NCBI RefSeq assembly: GCF_008806955.1
Contig: NZ_CP031727.1
Coordinates: 4,354,001-4,418,000 of the forward strand
Reading direction: 5' to 3'
Length of the DNA: 64,000 nt
DNA from: Cellvibrio sp. KY-YJ-3
GTDB lineage: Bacteria; Pseudomonadota; Gammaproteobacteria; Pseudomonadales; Cellvibrionaceae
Shown: one piece after another, positions 62,394 through 64,000 of the stretch
Layout of the letters: every line of letters begins with the position of its first letter
Numbering within the stretch: position 1 is the stretch's first letter
Program-made: the position numbers and the translations under genes
Notes under the pieces: generated by a model
Seen by the model: the letters and a program-made list of their open reading frames with translations, nothing else
Told to the model about the DNA's origin: nothing
The model's database searches: none

Positions 62394-62672
62394 AGTTTTC
62401 GCTTCCGAATTTGCAAGTCAATTAATAAGCTTTACTTAATACAATAAGTGCCCCTATTTATCCACCCTAGGTAGATTTATGCCCCACATCTCAAACCGGC
62501 ATGGATAACCAATGCTAAAATCGCCGCCGCTTATTCAACAGAAAAAGCAACCAACGCCTGATCCACTCAGGATAGGAGTCAATAAAACGGAGTACAGCCA
62601 TTGAAAACCAGGCGAATATTTATCCTTTTATCCTGTTTAATTTCGTTTTTTTACATTCAGAAAGGAGTTGCT

Positions 62673-63113
62673 ATGTCATTATTTTTTGGCGGAGAGAAGA
62701 AAGAAGCCGTGCTTTTTTCACCACTCGAGGGAAAAATTACATTTGAGGGTAAACCTGCCGCCGGGGCGAAAATAAAATTGTGGTTTGCCTGGAAAGATAA
62801 AGAGGGAGAAAGCGAATATTTCACTGCAGATGATCAAGGGTATTTTTCAATTCCAACAAAAACTGCCGTATACAAACAAACCCCCTTGGCTCAGATATCC
62901 ATTGGGCAAATGATCACAGTTGATTTTAACGGGAAAGAATATCTTATTTGGAGAGGTGGAAAATCCAGTACACATCTTTATGGTGAGCTTGGAGGCCAAC
63001 CTCAAAATGTAACCTGTGAGCTCACTACAGAAGAAATGGATGCTCATTTAGAAAATGCCCTTATAGAAACGTTATGTAAATGGGATCAGTTAATTAAAAA
63101 GGACGGTAAATAA
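62673..63113 (+). CDS. DUF6795-like small protein next to a lipase; two possible starts
   Basis: 146 residues from the ATG at 62673, which has AGGAG 5 nt upstream. A TTG at 62601 with GGAG 8 nt upstream would instead give 170 residues beginning with a signal-peptide-like stretch (MKTRRIFILLSCLISFFY). Both sites look usable, so localisation is open. The body starts SPLEGKITFEGKPAAGAKI, a carboxypeptidase-regulatory-like beta-sandwich opening, with WRGGKSSTHLYGEL and a helical tail. I place it near DUF6795 with moderate confidence. The lipase gene begins one base after its stop, so they are one transcript. Pairing of a small protein with a class 3 lipase recalls effector/accessory pairs of type VI secretion, but no secretion gene is in view. 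Confidence 0.7.
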   Translation: MSLFFGGEKKEAVLFSPLEGKITFEGKPAAGAKIKLWFAWKDKEGESEYFTADDQGYFSIPTKTAVYKQTPLAQISIGQMITVDFNGKEYLIWRGGKSSTHLYGELGGQPQNVTCELTTEEMDAHLENALIETLCKWDQLIKKDGK

Positions 63114-63114
63114 T

Positions 63115-64000
63115 ATGGTTGATTTAAATCCAACTGCTGCGGCTACCCTCGCTGCAAGAATATACGACGTTCAAAACCCAATGTTGGTTGATTTATTTTT
63201 GAAGTTACCTTATTTCAAACGATCTGATAAATCCACCACAGCCCAACATACACACTTAAAAGCCGAAGTTGGCGGTCGAGTGGTGCTGAATCATGAAGAT
63301 GGTTTCGGTGTTTGTGCCGAAGGGGGTGAAAATAATAAAGGCGAGATTTTCTTAATATTCCGTGGCACTACTATGGAAAATAAAAAGGCCGATGTACTTA
63401 CTGATGCACGCATTGGCCTCTCATTCTCAAGCACAAGTAAATGGCCAGTGCATTCGGGATTCCAACACTGTTTTGAATCTATGCTACCGGCTATACGTAG
63501 CTTTTTTACATCATTTAAAGGCAGCGTCAAAACTGTTCACTGCATTGGGCACAGTCTTGGTGGCGCCGTGGCATCACTGGCTGCTGACTGGGTTGCACAA
63601 ACATTGAAACTCCCAACCAAGCTATACACCTTTGGTGCCCCCAGAGTTGGCACTGAGTTGTTTGCCAAAAGTACAACATCAGCTATCGGCGAAGGCAACA
63701 TTCATCGTGTCTACCACCGCACAGATCCAGTACCTATGGTTCCACTCTATCCATTCGTACATGCACCTTACGACAGACAAGGGCACTATCTTTATTCTGC
63801 TCATCCGTTAACGTCAGCCGCCGCGCACTTTATGGCGAATTACATAGCGTCGGTAGACGGGAAATCCTGGCAACAAATGTGCGATGCACCTGACCAGCCT
63901 TATACAATTGAAAGCGCAATTGAAGACTGGCTCAAATCCAAATCGCCAGTGGATACCTCATCCTCAACATTTTGGCGCTGGGTAGATTCAGCCATCATTT
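63115..64000 (+). CDS. Class 3 (alpha/beta hydrolase) lipase family protein, C-terminus off the window
   Basis: 295 codons are visible and the frame is open at the right edge. The nucleophile elbow is CIGHSLGGAVASLAADW. YTFGAPRVGTELF follows, then RTDPVPMVPLYPF, where the aspartate is the likely second member of the triad, and the histidine is probably in GHYLYSAH. EIFLIFRGTTMENKKAD is the conserved strand before the lid region. No signal peptide is seen, so if exported it would need a dedicated route. It is cotranscribed with the DUF6795-like gene. A type VI secretion lipase effector is possible; an ordinary intracellular esterase is the alternative. Codon use is AT-rich compared with the ara genes. 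Confidence 0.85.
   Translation, partial: MVDLNPTAAATLAARIYDVQNPMLVDLFLKLPYFKRSDKSTTAQHTHLKAEVGGRVVLNHEDGFGVCAEGGENNKGEIFLIFRGTTMENKKADVLTDARIGLSFSSTSKWPVHSGFQHCFESMLPAIRSFFTSFKGSVKTVHCIGHSLGGAVASLAADWVAQTLKLPTKLYTFGAPRVGTELFAKSTTSAIGEGNIHRVYHRTDPVPMVPLYPFVHAPYDRQGHYLYSAHPLTSAAAHFMANYIASVDGKSWQQMCDAPDQPYTIESAIEDWLKSKSPVDTSSSTFWRWVDSAII

Overview
The window is a large L-arabinan / pectin side-chain utilisation region from a Gram-negative, plant-polysaccharide-degrading gammaproteobacterium. The best guess is Cellvibrio or a close relative in the Cellvibrionaceae. This rests on four large TonB-dependent receptors of the Xanthomonas/Caulobacter carbohydrate type, Ser-rich linkers on secreted lipoprotein hydrolases, RICIN-type binding modules on a GH43 and a PL3 enzyme, and a GH43 (48392-49366) that looks like the Cellvibrio japonicus arabinan-specific arabinofuranosidase. 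The assignment is inferred; no rRNA or other taxonomic marker is present.

Layout. (1) 1-9.1 kb: two overlapping flavin-dependent halogenase genes, a TonB receptor, a LacI-type regulator and a SusB-like GH97. Three copies of the palindrome CAACCGGTTG flank the regulator, the receptor and the GH97. (2) 9.2-14.4 kb: a more AT-rich set with a SapC-family protein, a third halogenase and a second receptor. (3) 14.8-23.2 kb: a retaining-type GH97, a GH127/GH146 beta-L-arabinofuranosidase-type enzyme, a RICIN-bearing GH43 and a fourth halogenase. (4) 23.3-40.6 kb: a third receptor, an SSS sodium/sugar symporter, a chemoreceptor, two arabinanase-type GH43 lipoproteins (one very long), a PL3 pectate lyase, a fourth receptor and two paralogous small secreted proteins. 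(5) 40.9-49.4 kb: cytoplasmic GH43, GPH symporter, HAD phosphatase, araA, araD, araB and a secreted GH43. (6) 49.7-57.0 kb: an L-arabonate-type dehydratase, a sugar 1-dehydrogenase (SDR) and a complete YtfQRT-YjfF-type furanose ABC transporter in one operon. (7) 57.2-64 kb: unrelated genes: EAL protein, AraC regulator, Fsr-type efflux pump, PEP-CTERM protein, a duplicated fsr 3' end, LysR regulator, and at the right edge a small DUF6795-like gene with a class 3 lipase.

How it fits together (inference). Secreted or lipid-anchored arabinanases and the pectate lyase cut arabinan-decorated pectin. Oligosaccharides cross the outer membrane through the TonB receptors. Periplasmic GH97, GH127 and GH43 enzymes trim them, and arabinose or arabino-oligosaccharides enter through the SSS, GPH or ABC systems. 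The sugar can then be used by the isomerase route (AraA-AraB-AraD) and perhaps by a Weimberg-type oxidative route, for which only the dehydrogenase and dehydratase are present here. An 11-bp operator of the FadR/GntR type (TNGTNNNACNA) recurs in front of the arabinose genes, but its regulator is not in the window.

The least explained parts are the four halogenase-like flavoproteins and SapC protein tied to sugar receptors, the paired small cysteine-containing secreted proteins, and the fsr duplication whose 18 differences are all synonymous and mostly at its ends. No tRNA, rRNA, CRISPR array, insertion sequence or replication origin was recognised.
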